This document shows positions 23,029 to 34,449 of a DNA stretch of 64,000 nt, in pieces; within the stretch, counting starts at the first letter, position 1; every line of letters begins with the position of its first letter. The notes beneath the pieces were generated by a model. That model ran no database searches, was not told the DNA's origin, and worked only from the letters and a program-made list of their open reading frames with translations. The DNA is from Sipunculus nudus (Eukaryota; Annelida; Sipuncula; Golfingiida; Sipunculidae), in the NCBI GenBank assembly GCA_026874595.1, contig CM049306.1:65482019-65546018 (forward strand). The letters run 5' to 3'. Both the position numbers and the translations under genes were made by a program.

Positions 23029-24051
23029 TTCATCCAACCAATGCTGCCATTCTTTGATGTCTGCCTCTGATAGTGGTTCATCCCAGCTGCATCTCTTCTT
23101 TGCTAGATTCTGCACCATCTTCTTTCCCCTTACCATGAAAGGAGTCAGAAAGCCTAGAGGGTCATTTTATAGAACATATTATACCCAATAGTCCTCTCCT
23201 GGTCAGAGGCCTGCCAAGTGGTTTCATAGCATAAGTAAACTGGTCAGAGTTTATGCTCCAGTCTACCCCTAAAACTCTGTCAAAAGGCAAAGCATGCAAG
23301 TTCAAATCCCCGGGTTTCGCTGCCTGCTCACTTTCTGGGATATGAGAAAGGACTTCTCTACTGTTGCTTGACCACTTGCACAACAAAACCCACCTTTAGC
23401 CAAAAGTCTTGGCAACTCATTTGCTGTTTCTACTGCTTCTTCTCCTGTTGAGAATGATTTGAGAAAGTCATCCACATAAAAATTTTGATATACACATTCG
23501 ATCACTTTAGGACCAAATTCCTCTTTGTTGTCCTTTGCTGTCTGTTGCAATGCGTATGAACAGACACTCGGTCTCCGAGTGCCCCCAAACAAATGCACAG
23601 TCATCCTGTATACATCAACGACATTGTCCGGGTTACCATCATGCCACCAGAGGAAACGCAGCACATCACGATAAAACTGTGGTACTTGGACCTGGTGGAA
23701 CATGGCCTCTATGTCTGATGTGACAGCGATGGGATTCTCTCGAAACCTCAAGAGAACACCAAGTAACCTGCTAGTAAGGTCTGGACCTTGTAGCACTCTG
23801 CTGTTCAGCGAAAGTCCCCCGTATCTCGCTGCACAATCAAACACTATGCGCAATTTTGACTTGTGTGGGCTGGTGACTGCATGGTGTGGCAAATACCACA
23901 GGGGTCCATCATTTCTGTCCTTGTCACTCTCTGAGATCTTCTCTGTGTAACCCTTGTTAATTAGGTCTTTCATGCTCTCTGTGTAATCCTTCTGAAGTTG
24001 TTGGTTCCCCTTCATTTTCTTTGCAAGGTGCTGTAGGCGGCGCTCAGCCAC
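23029..24051 (-). pseudogene. pol: BEL reverse transcriptase, frameshifted
   Basis: Starts with AERRLQHLAKK in a frame different from the protease upstream (shift near 24045). KLRIVFDCAA, a catalytic Asp in TSDIEAMFHQ, and the YVDDFLKS box are all visible. A shift near 23385 moves the thumb region (KWSSNSREVL, RVLGVDW) to another frame, and a second near 23160 moves DPLGFLTPF to the frame of the downstream integrase. The stop at 23026 closes it. The product would copy element RNA into DNA in capsid-like particles. Confidence 0.92.
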
Positions 24052-25523
24052 AGCTTGTTGTCTGGGAGGGATGTATTCTCACGAAATGGTATAGCCACTT
24101 CATAATGTCCGCTCCTTTTGCTAACTGAAGCGTCCATTACACTCAAGGCTTTACAATCCTCCATGGACAACCCCTTTGCATTGTCACTCATACTAGGACA
24201 ATCTATTTTCCAGAAAAGCTCTAATTTCTGCTCTAGCTGGGATGCTACAAATCCTGAAAATGCACTCTGACCTTGTGCACACACTTCAATAGGTCCATTC
24301 AGTGACCACCCTAAGACAGTCTTTGTAGCGAATGGTGCTAGGTGTTCTTGTCCTTTAGGAGCACGTCTAACTTCAAGTGGTACTATAGCCTCTGGCGCAT
24401 CTTGACCAATAAGGAGTTGAATGTGCTTATCTCTTATTAGCAATGGGATGTCAAGGTCTCTTAGATGCTCCCATCTCTCCAGATCATGACTCCTGGGCAG
24501 ACACTCTGTGCTGATGGGAAGCTCAGGTCTGGCATATACCTTATTCAGCACCACAGAGTCTCCATTATCTACTCCAGAAACGACTAAGCTGTGAACAGTA
24601 ACATTTGTTGGGCTACCCCTTTTCTCCAATGTTGACAAATTGAGTGTCTGTTCTTCTCCCTGAGATTGAAGCTGGTGAACTAAGTCCAGGGAGCAAAACG
24701 ATGATGTTGACCCACTGTCAAGAAGCGCATAGGTAATGACAGACTGGTTGTTGCTTGATTTTACTTTGACTTTCACAACTGGCATGGCCACTCTGTATAC
24801 GTCAGCTGATACATGATTACAGGAAGCACCATTTGCACTGGTCGTATCTGTTGACTTGCTTTGGTTACCTTGTGAGACTTGTTCGTTGTTTCTAGTAATG
24901 TGCAGAAACCTTGTATGCTTTATTTTACATCCCGCTACTGAACATGTCTTTTCAGCCTTGCAGTCATTAGAGAAATGGCCCTTTCTCAAGCAATTGAAAC
25001 ATAACCGGTTTTGTCTAGCCACCTCAAGCCTTTTTTCTGGGGCCATTTTCTTAAACTCTACACATCTGAACAGTGAACTACAGGTGCTGTCCCCACACAC
25101 TAAACACTTCCTGATGTTGCCTGTCTGACTCACCTGCATGGCTGCATTGAAACCTCGCTTCCTTAGACCAGACAATGCATTATTGTCTTGTGGCTTGGAG
25201 GTCTTACTTGCGCCCAAGGCACCATATACAGGATTGCTGGTTTCCTTTGCAGAGAGTTCTACAAAACGAACCAGGTCTTCCAGTTCTGGATTTCCAGATG
25301 TCTCCCGAATAGTGACAACTCGTCTCTTCCACCTATGCTGAAGAAACACTGGGAGTCGCTCTGCTACTTGAACCAAAACTCTCTGATTTACTTCTCCAAG
25401 ACCATCCATTGCATGCATGGTCTCCTTGAAACACCTCAACTCATCAGCAAACTCCTGTAATGTATCTGTAGCAATTTTGTTGCCACATGTGACCCTATCT
25501 ACCCATGCATTACATATGATATA
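24012..25523 (-). pseudogene. BEL gag C-terminus, zinc knuckles and protease
   Basis: Same frame as the gag upstream, separated by one TAG at 25524-25526. In the 475-codon part starting at 25439: Cys pair region CLVCGDSTC (about 112-120), zinc knuckle CFNC..GH..C (about 147-160), a second Cys/His cluster at about 166-180, and the aspartic protease motif LLDSGSTSSF (Asp about 241). Further on come LLIGQDAPE and TVLGWSLNGP, typical of the Pao-type A17 peptidase region. The protease would release the mature proteins. Confidence 0.9.
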
Positions 25524-26641
25524 CTAATTGCCAAAATGCTCAGCTAACAACTCTTTGGCTCTGATATAACCTCCCTTGCCCATGGCAGCACAACCTTCAA
25601 TCACCTTATAAGCTCTACCAGTGCAATACTGTAACAATCTAGTAAGTTTAGCATACTCATCAACATCATATCTGTCAACATTATTCTCAAATGACTTGAT
25701 AAAAGACCAATATCTTACTGGATTACCATCAAAACTAGGAATTTCAGTTTTTGGCATATGCAGAGTTTGTATCAGTTCTCCCAATGGGTCGGATCTAGAA
25801 TTCTCACCACTTGTCTGGAACTCTTGAGCACAAGGGTTGAGAGTACAGTCTTGCACAGGGCCCTCACCACCTATTTCTTCTACTGGCGTAGAATGCAAAG
25901 ACTGCACCCATGCGGTCACTCTATCCTTTCTGGACCGGACACTAGCACTGCGATGTGACTCTACATCTTCTTCGTCAAGTACTGCTTGCTCAGCCTCAAC
26001 CTTAGCTAGCTGAGTTTTCACATCAAGACATTTAACTTGTTGCTGGAGCTTTAACATTTGCTGTTCCAGCTGCTCTCTTTCTGCTCAAGCTGCTGCCTCA
26101 GCCAACAGAGCTGCCTTCTTTGCTGCAGCCTCAACACTTAACCGAGAATACCTCGAACTAACAGATTTCACAGTCTCTACTTTACTTTTACTACTTTTAC
26201 TCTTGTTGCAACTATCAATCTCTGGTTTATCAAAATCAATAGTTGCACTGTCATTCATGTGTCTCTTTTCTAGGCCTGTTGCCCTTTCTTGACTGTTTTC
26301 AGCTTCTTCACATTGCAAATATTTGTCTATAGCTTCATCTAACACTGTCACAACACTAAATACAGCTGGGCTTCTTCTCTCTCTTCATCATTTTCTAGTA
26401 ATGCAAAATAATCCTCATGAACAGATTTCAAGTTCTAAAATAATTTCTCAAGAGCAGTACGTTCTTCAAAAACTTTCTGTTTCTTCTCTGAGAGCTTCAT
26501 AAGCTCATATATCTTGTTTATCTTTTGGGTTACTAGTCTTTTGGCTGTAATATGTCTACTTCTCAATGACTTAAACTTCTCCCCCTCAGTGAGGTTCTCA
26601 GTGGTATCTTCACTGGACTTTGGCATGACTACTGTTGTCAA
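25524..26641 (-). pseudogene. gag: BEL gag N-terminal half, interrupted
   Basis: Three pieces. 26435-26641 begins MTTVVMPKSSED and is Lys/Glu-rich. 26085-26351 and 25524-26057 are in one frame, split by a TGA at 26085-26087, and shifted relative to the first piece. The middle is a long coiled-coil-like Gln/Glu/Ala region. The end holds LPKTEIPSFDG-type sequence followed by YWSFIKSFENNVD, the DUF1759 signature of Pao gag. A stop codon at 25524 now ends it. Confidence 0.85.
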
Positions 26642-26670
26642 CTCAACTCAATAGCTGACTGTCATTGAAC

Positions 26671-27127
26671 TGTGACTGGTAGCCGAGATCAGCCATGACA
26701 TACCAAAGCCCATACTATCATACAGCACAGAAAAATTAATTGGGGCCTGTCCGTACATAGGAGTAAGCACTGTTCAGCATACTACAGGGTAATGTAGGGC
26801 GCGACAATCAAGGTACACAAACTTTTTCTGTTCTATTACAACTTTCAAACTACAAAATGAAGAAATGTTAATGACTGCAGTATTAAGACTACTTAATGAA
26901 TATTTTATACAATTATCAGTATATAAATGAAAGTAAATATGTGATTACTTACGACATTGCGGCATATTGTCGAGCAACATGCTTCTCCCCTTATGGGTTC
27001 AGGCTGATCTGATTACCAAAAAATGCACGAACTGCCGTACAGACAAAAAAGTAACTGAGCCACTTACTGGCTCATGCTTCTAGTGCCACCTAGTGGAAAT
27101 CTATGGACAATGACTAGGCCCCTTACA
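26671..27127 (-). repeat. BEL 5' LTR with a 599-bp internal deletion
   Basis: Begins with the same 24 bases as the left LTR, then jumps to the equivalent of 20282. In the longer LTR the joined points share ATCAGC, so the loss looks like a microhomology deletion. Confidence 0.85.
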
Positions 27128-27132
27128 GAGGT

Positions 27133-27226
27133 CTACAGAGAGTTTAGAATAGATGTGAAAACTGCTCAAATTTGAAGTTGACACTGGTTCTGCTGTTACA
27201 GTTATTAATCAGATGGTGTTTCAAAA
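27133..27226 (+). pseudogene. Gypsy retropepsin, N-terminal part
   Basis: Shortly after the BEL target duplication, the frame reads KFEVDTGSAVTVIN, the catalytic Asp-Thr-Gly of a retropepsin. It is cut at about 27226 by element C; the frame continues without loss at 30568. Confidence 0.85.
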
Positions 27227-27277
27227 CTGGATATTTCTTGGTACTACAGGTGCCATAGTATCCCCAGACAATTAATT

Positions 27278-27296
27278 CCCCCCCCCCCCCCCCCCC
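27278..27296. repeat. C19 homopolymer
   Basis: Nineteen C just inside the left subterminal repeat of element C. Confidence 0.8.
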
Positions 27297-27867
27297 AGCC
27301 CTTGATAAGATGCATCTAACCTGTAAGTTTGACGACTGTACCAACAATTTTTTTAGTTATTGCCGTAATTTCATTTTTACATTATTGCTGCTGTGACCTT
27401 GAAAAAATGTATCAAGGTCATCCATGTTCAAATTTGACTTAGCCATTGAAAAGATGCATCAAACTTGTGGGTTAGGTGACTGTACCTCAAATTCTAACAA
27501 AGTTATTCTGTTTAAACATCATTTTAGCAAGAAAACAACATAAGGTGGCGCCACCTGTCTTCTGCAAAAGACAAAGCTATCCAAGATCTTCGGTCAATTT
27601 GATTTTCTGATCATTTCATGTATCCCTTACTGAGATATTAAAGATTTTGTGTGAATTTCACCAAATATGGGAATATTCAAGGTCAAGGCCACTCTCATAG
27701 GAAAGGTCATGGCCCCAATTTAAATAAACATCATCCCATAACCCATATCTATGTATATGCATAATATAAAAGAAATCTGTCCATTAGTTTTTGACTTATA
27801 CTGCTCACAGTACTGTCAAGTGGCAATTTAGGGGGTATTAAAAGGCAAGAAAACAAGTAAAGTTCAA

Positions 27868-30237
27868 TACCGTGGTTGTCTTCTTATTTGCGGTGGTTTC
27901 AAATTTGCGATATTCACGGTCGCTCTCTGACCGGGAAATTGAAACCACGCAGTTTTGAATTTATATATACCAGGTCATTATCGTTAATTTCAGAAGCTGC
28001 CGATAGTTGGTGACAGTTGAAATTAATCTTCAGTTACGTAGTGATATTTATCGAGCCTGGTGCATATAAATAACGTGATTAAGGGAGAATAACAGGGTCC
28101 ACTCAAAATAATATCGGTTGGTTTAGATGCAAAAACCGTGACCCTTTGCAGGGATGTGCTGACCCGGTGGGCACGCCTGGTAGTTTTTTCCTGCCCCACT
28201 GCACATGACTGGAGCTTAGAAAGTGTCAATGTCCACCAGGCAGTAATATTTAAAAATTACGTGTATGTGTGCCAAGCCTGATGACATCCAATTCCGCTTA
28301 AAAGAATATTGAGTAGAGGATACTCTTTCACATGGTGCCGTATTTACTTATTGATAATGAAAAAATTTTTGCCACTAAAGTAGTGAACGTAGTCGCCAGG
28401 GAAGCACCACCTTGTAACTGCATAAAGGACTAATTCTGTCACTGCCGAAATCATGATGCCCCAAACGATATTTGATTGCCTAGTGTTGACGTGAATTTTG
28501 AATATATTTGAAAGGTCACAGTTCATTATGGGGCCAAATTGCCGTAGAACAGTGGGAAAAGAGTTGTTTAGAATAAGCCTTGGCCCTGAACTACCGTAAA
28601 ATCTCCACTTAAAACCGCACTTCCGATTAAAACCGCACCCAGACTTCACTGAAATTCCAGGTGAGACATCGCGAGGGGCTCAAATACTAAGAACCCCCCT
28701 TTAAAACCGCACCAACTTTCGCTACGGAATGATTTGACAAAAGACACAATCAAGCTATCATCTAGAAATGAACATGCGTAGGTTGCGACTCGGCCATTCC
28801 TGTCCACTTTTAAATTCCTTGGGCATTTTATTTAAACACATCAAAACACTTTTTTGCAGAGTCACTCAAGCATGAAGTTTGGGAAGACGTAAGGGCCGAT
28901 GAATCTCTGCCTGTTTATACAGATTTTATATTACGTGCCGTATTCTTGTTTGCTACCAATTTGTCATTATATTTTGAAAAAAAATATTCTGCTGATCCAT
29001 TTCAAGTCAATGTATATTTTAACTCTAAAAATTTTTGATGAAAATTCCATATTCTGGAATTACTCGGAAGATTCAAATCATTTTCATACCGGTTACTTCG
29101 GTATTATCATCGTCACATCGTACGTTGACATCGCTCCATGTCACAATTTGCTGGCGCGTTTGAATACATCGCTGGTCAACTTAACTAAATATCAAAGTAA
29201 TTGAAGTTACCTTGTCGAGATACGCACGTATAGGAAACATGACGCTTGATAACGAGTGATTTTAAGGTAAAATTAAAGTGGCCAGTCGAGGTAAGCAAGT
29301 TTTTTTTCCTGAAGAAAGTTTCCGTGTGGGGAGCCATTTTGTCAAGGCAGTGTTCACGCAAGGCACGCTGGGACGAAATAGGTGGCTGTTCTGTTTACCA
29401 CCCACCGCGTAGAGCCGTTCAAAATATTCTTAGCAGAATACAGGGGCATTTCAGCACATGGCGGCACTCAAACTTGATTTTAAAATGATCGTCTACCATT
29501 GTGTGACTCTTAACGATGTCAGCTTTTATTCATTTTACGTTTTAAACAAATAATCATTGCTAAATAATGCCGCAAATGGGTTTAAAGTAGTCATTTATTT
29601 CATTTTGCTTGACCGTGCCCGACGAAGTGGGCCGCTGTGTGTTACAGCAGGGTTGTTGTTAACATATATTGGTGACAATTACCAAAATTTTATAACAAGT
29701 TATATATCACACGAAAACTAATCAGCAATATTTAATTTATAAATAACAAATAATCGTAAATAATACTTTTACACACGGCTCCCATGCATGTGAGACTGCT
29801 ATTAAGAACTGCCTTCGAAAGTTGCAATATTATCGCCCACTCGCCGGCCCCAAAACGATGTCTGTCAGGAAGATATTCAGGAAACCCTTCTAGTATAAAC
29901 CGCACAGTGCTTTCAGGAAATCAACGTGAATTCAAGATTTTGAATTTCTTGATTAAACCGCGGTTTTAAGTGGAGATTTTACGGTAATTACATCCAGCTG
30001 GGTCAATGCTCCCCGCACGTGTCGGCTCAACCATCCGTGACTGTTCGAACGTGCGATATCCGGTTTTCCGGACAGAGAATTAGTAGACCTAGACCGTTAA
30101 ACCGGTTTATGAAATAATTATGAAATAATTTGGCCATTACAGTTCTTTGTTTCTTATTTGATATTAAAATATACTACTAAACTTATGAGAGCGCGAAAAT
30201 GGAACTCAGCCCCGCCGATATAAAGGCAACCACAGTA
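27868..30237. mobile_element. Element E: Tc1/mariner-like non-autonomous element inside C
   Basis: TA target duplication at 27868-27869 and 30236-30237. Left end CCGTGGTTGTCTTC; right end inverse CTGTGGTTGCCTTT; similarity continues into 'tat..gcgg.gg', so the inverted repeats are about 28 bp and imperfect. No transposase frame recognised in 27870-28591 or 29987-30235. Confidence 0.6.
28592..29986. mobile_element. Element D: Tc1/mariner (pogo)-like non-autonomous element inside E
   Basis: Near-perfect inverted repeats: CCGTAAAATCTCCACTTAAA at 28594 and its exact complement ending at 29984, continuing into AACCGC. TA flanks both ends. TTAAAACCGCAC-type motifs are repeated three times inside the left end. 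The 1391-bp interior shows no transposase; frames such as 28899-29204 are AT-rich and unrecognised. Confidence 0.75.
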
Positions 30238-30567
30238 ATAGATGGCGCCACCAGTTTCTGGAACATGACAACCCTTTCCATGATCTGTGATCAACTGGAT
30301 ATTGGGATCAATCCATGCAAGATTTCTTGAGTTTTTTACGAATTTGTGTGATTTTCCCCAAAATTGGACCTATTCAAGGTCAAGGACACTCTCCTAGTAA
30401 AGGTCATGACCTCATTTTAAATTGGCCTGTTCTCTCACCCATGTCTATACATATACCAAGTTTGGTAAAGATCGGTGAAATATTTTTTGAGTTATCGTGC
30501 CAACAAGATTTATATGCGGCGGCGGGACCGTCATGAAAACAATATCCCCCGACTTTGTCTGGGGATA

Positions 30568-31157
30568 CAATAATTTCGCAAAACACACATTGAGTAACAC
30601 AGATAAAATGTTACATTGCTATGGAGGGCAGAATATTCCTGTAGTTGGTCAGTGTTCTGTTAATGTGATAGTGGGCCAGGGAAAGACAAAGCACATGAAA
30701 CTTGTTGTAGTTAAAGGCGATGGTTCAAGCCTGGTTGGACGTGATTGGCTGCAGCATATTGATGATTGGAAAGTTGTGATTGGCAGTACAGCTTAGATTC
30801 AATATGTTCAGAAAATCACTGACAATACATCAAGAGAACAGGCAAAGCAAATATTACAGGCTAAGTATTCTGAACTTTTCCAGGAAGGTTTAGGAACTCT
30901 CAAGGTTATACAAGCAACCTTGGATATTCAGTCAGATGCTAAACCGGTCTTTTGTAAAGCCTGTACAGTGCCACTGAACTTGAAACAGAAAGATGGGGCT
31001 GAAATTGACAGACTAGAGAAAATGAGAGTACTGCAAAAGGTTAAAACCTCGCAATGGGCCGCACCAGTAGTACCCATACTAAAACCCACAGGAGAGATCA
31101 GACTGTGCGGTGATTTTAAGTTGACAATAAATTGTTATTCCAAAAATGAGCAGTACC
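30568..31157 (+). pseudogene. pol: Gypsy retropepsin C-terminus and start of reverse transcriptase
   Basis: The protease resumes (LSNTDKML, GQNIPVVGQ) and ends with the helix motif SLVGRDWLQHI. After a stop at 30794 the linker leads into reverse transcriptase: WAAPVVPILKPTGEIRLCGD at about 31058-31117, the fingers region of Gypsy RT. It is cut after 'gagcagtacc' by the hAT-like element; the frame resumes at 33284. Confidence 0.85.
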
Positions 31158-31174
31158 CAGACATGGGGTCTATT

Positions 31175-31315
31175 ACAGTTGTTCTATTACTATTACTATT
31201 ACTATTACTTTCAATTTCTGATATTACTATTACTATTACTATTACCACATTTTATCTTCTATTACTATTACTATTACTATTACTGGGGTATCTATTACTA
31301 TTACTATTACTATTA
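31175..31315. repeat. (CTATTA)n array, left end of F
   Basis: Interrupted hexanucleotide repeat; the poly-Tyr or poly-Leu frames across it are artefacts of the repeat. Confidence 0.85.
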
Positions 31316-33129
31316 CATGTACTTAAACTGATGGTAGGATTCTAGACCTTGCGCAGCCATGAGTGCTATAAACTAGCACTACAATCACGTTTAAATAATA
31401 TTAAAAGCAACTATATCATCCAGTTACCTACACAATTTTCTTATACTGTGTTATTGTCATTTACAAGAAGCCTAATAATACTGAATATCTTTATTATTTC
31501 AGCTTCTTTAATTCTGTTTTTTTTTAATATTTTGAAACCTCGTTATTGGGGTGTTTCAAGAAGAAATTATAAGATAATTGTATGAACTCTTGAATACATG
31601 TAATTAAAAGCAACCCATTGTAAAGGCCTGGCATATTTAAAATATTGATTTATAATTATATGCATGCTTGTTCATTTTATATTATTTTCATATATATTTC
31701 ACATAAATTTATTTTATAGTACATACTTCTGTTTCGATTTAATCTTCGTTCTCATAGTCAATAAATAAAGATTTTCAGTGTAACTAAAAATTGTCTCCAG
31801 AGGAATTATTCGTGATTATTGCATATTATTATTTAGTATCAAAGCTGACAATTCAGTCCTTTATGTATTATCAGGAGAGGAATTTATGTAGGGCTGTGTC
31901 CTGTTTCCAAATCCTTATAAATATATCCAGTAAAAATACTGTTTACGTCAAGATTCTGGACAGAAACAAACTGGAGACAAAAGTACCCCATCTTCTCGAG
32001 TGTATATATTCATTTGGATGTGATGCCACATTTTATTCCATCACATAATACATCTCCAGAGTGACCAGAGAGGTGGTAAATTTTACAATAATGGAAGCAG
32101 GCAGGGCTTTTATTTTTCAGGCATGCCCTTCTTCATTGCAGCAAAACAAGCATAGGATAATTTAGGAATGTGGAGAGCGATTTAAACTTACATTAATTTT
32201 ACAAAACAAATAAAATATTATTTAAATTTGGTATTAAACAATCTTGTACTTAAATTTTGTACATAATAGGATCTAATTATTTAATGTCAAAATTTATATA
32301 TTTATATATAAATATATATATATTTATATAAGATATTAAATAATAAAATATGAACAGTTACCTATATTCTCATATTATTTAATCAAATAAATTAATATCA
32401 TGAAAAAATGGTTCATTTACTTTTCAAAATGTAAATTAACATAATTTAAGATACTGAATGAAGGTCTGCAAAATTGTTACTATGAAATAACAGACAAGTA
32501 TTAAAAGAATAGTTTTAAAAAGAATATGTATATAAATTAACTAGATAATACATGTGCCTGCAGTATGACTTTATCCAAGTGATTGTAGTACTGGTCTGAG
32601 TTTATAGCATTGTAGGCTTCAGTACATTATGGTTAGTGAAAACACTATAAGCTTATCATGAACATTTTGGGTCTGCACTGAACCTGGTTCCATATTATAT
32701 TTTTCTTGAATGATGTGTTATTGCAATTTGTATGATTAAAATGCAAACTGGCTTGTGAAAACAAATCTAGGTACATTTCAGAATATGCATATGGATTGAT
32801 GGATGTGAGATAAGATGTACATGTCACAATAATAAAACACTATATTTATCTGTCTCTTAACATCAAACATGCCTCTGTTTATCCATGGTTTACTAATCAA
32901 AGGTCAGATTGTGCCAGGTAACTTATTTGGCTGTGACCTACTCTGTCCAGTACTCTTATGTAATTAGCACCAGTGGTCACCAGCAATGTGACAGCTTGCC
33001 AATGCTTGCCTCAACAATAGGCACATCCTGGGCAGTTACTGGACAAGAACTGAGTCTGTTCATGCAGCATTTATATTTGCTGATATGCTTAATGATCAAG
33101 GGGCTTACAGGAAGTAATAGAAAGTAATA
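31316..33129. other. Interior of element F, no gene seen
   Basis: AT-rich sequence including a TATATAT-rich patch at 32290-32340. No conserved motif recognised. Confidence 0.5.
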
Positions 33130-33275
33130 TGTATTACTCTATTACTTTGCCTTCTGTTTCTATTACTATTACTATTACAGCTCAAATTTTTTGAGTCTAT
33201 TACTATTACTATTACTATTACAAGGAAAAAGCTGTAATAGTCTATTACTATTACTATTACTTATTACTATTACCC
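33130..33275. repeat. (CTATTA)n array, right end of F
   Basis: Same hexamer in the same strand orientation as the left array, so the arrays are direct, not inverted, although the ends are inverted. Confidence 0.85.
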
Positions 33276-33291
33276 CTTGTCTGGCAGTACC

Positions 33292-34290
33292 CAATTCCAA
33301 GGTGAGATCAGTTGCTAGCAACATTCAGTGGTGGAAAAGAATTCACCAAACTAGATCTTTGAGCAGCATACCAACAAGTTGAATTAGATGCTGCCTAGAG
33401 AGTTGACAACAAAAGGGTTGTATCAGTACACTGGAGTTCCGTTCGAAATCAGCACAGCACCAATGCTATTCCAAAGGATTATGGAAAACCTTTAGTTTAC
33501 CTGGACGACAAGCTGGACACAGGCAAAACTAGACAAGATCATTTGCTGAACTTTAAAAAAGTATTTGATACACTTTAAACTGCAGGTTTACGTTTGCCTG
33601 AAGACAAGTGTCATTTTCTTTTGCCCAGTGTGGAATACCTTGGTGTAGTGGTGGATGCAAAGCCGGCTCGTCCAACCAAAGAGAATATCTGAGCAATAAA
33701 GGATGCTCCAGTACCCTCAAACATATCAGAACTTAGGGCATACATTGGGCTCTTGAATCATTATGGATATTTCATTGATGATCTCACTACAACACTTGCC
33801 CCTTTGTATGAACTCCTGATCTAGGGTAAAGATTGGATTTGGTCTAAGAGACAACAGGAAGCTTTTGTAAAGATTTAAGCCAGTCTCATTGATGATGCAG
33901 TGCTTGTACAATATGATACAGAGAAAGAACTTATCTTGTCATGCGACACTTCGCCTTACGGTCTGGGTGCAGTGCTACAGCATTGTGTGAATGGTCGGGA
34001 ACAACCCGTAGCATATGCATCTACTGGTAGACGCTTAAATAAAGCAGAGATGAACCATAGTAAATTTGAAAAAGAAGGACTTGCTATTGTTCTTGCGGTT
34101 CACAAGTTCAGACAGTACTTTCTCAGCAGAAAGTTCACTTTTATTACGGACCATTGTCTACTATTGACATTGTTTTTAACCAGATGGCTGCTTCATGGAT
34201 AAAAACGCTGTTCACTAATCCTTTCAAGTTTCAATTACAAGACTGAGTACAGAAGTTCAAAGAAAAATGCCAATGCTGATGCATTATCTT
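33292..34290 (+). pseudogene. pol: Gypsy reverse transcriptase (rest) and RNase H
   Basis: After the hAT-like element the frame gives DQLLATFSGGKEFTKLDL, the first catalytic Asp region, and then, across several stops, a YLDD box near 33500 and HFLLPSVEYLGV-like thumb sequence near 33610. RNase H is well kept at 33900-34202: LSCDTSPYGLGAVL with the catalytic Asp, KFEKEGLAIVLAV with the Glu and ITDHCLL with the next Asp. At least five stops or shifts are visible, so it is inactive. Confidence 0.88.
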
Positions 34291-34449
34291 GAATGCCACT
34301 TTGGGAAATGGAAAGCATTAAGACTCCTGAAGCAGAATTAGTACTGTCACTACAAGAACTCAATGATGTCTTACCAGTTACGGCTAAGGATATAGCCAAA
34401 TTAACAAAATCAGACAAGGTATTGAGGAAAGTAACCCTCATGATCCTAG

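Larger units (their letters stand above)
19654..27132 (-). mobile_element. BEL/Pao LTR retrotransposon inserted in Gypsy
   Basis: Minus-strand element with the 5-bp target duplication GAGGT at 19654-19658 and 27128-27132. LTRs are 19659-20728 and 26671-27127. A polypurine tract (minus strand, GGGGGGCGG) abuts the left LTR at 20729. The order gag, protease, reverse transcriptase, RNase H, integrase with a DUF1759/DUF1758-type gag and an A17-type protease is that of BEL/Pao. Reading frames are better kept than in the surrounding Gypsy, in line with a younger insertion, but carry at least three stops and four shifts. Confidence 0.95.
27227..30567 (+). mobile_element. Element C: rolling-circle-like element inserted in the Gypsy protease
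   Basis: Begins CTGGATATTTCTTGGTACTA and ends in a hairpin, ATCCCCCGACTTTGTCTGGG and onward to 30566. GTATCCCCAGAC at 27258-27269 and GTCTGGGGATAC at 30557-30568 are a perfect 12-bp subterminal inverted repeat. Removing it rejoins the Gypsy protease in frame with no duplicated bases, which fits a rolling-circle mechanism. Internally it has two palindrome-headed units of about 300 bp (27543 and 30241) and a C19 tract. It was hit later by element E. Non-coding. Confidence 0.75.
31150..33291. mobile_element. Element F: hAT-like non-autonomous element in the Gypsy RT
   Basis: Exact 8-bp target duplication GCAGTACC at 31150-31157 and 33284-33291, the hAT length. Inverted ends CAGACATGGGGT and CAGACAAGGGGT. 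Right inside both ends lie (CTATTA)n arrays (31175-31315 and 33130-33275). The 1.8-kb middle has no transposase that I can recognise; frames of 60-85 codons are AT-rich. Confidence 0.85.

Noticed and set aside
31146-31345. Tyr-rich or Leu-rich protein
   Set aside because: It is the translation of the (CTATTA)n microsatellite.
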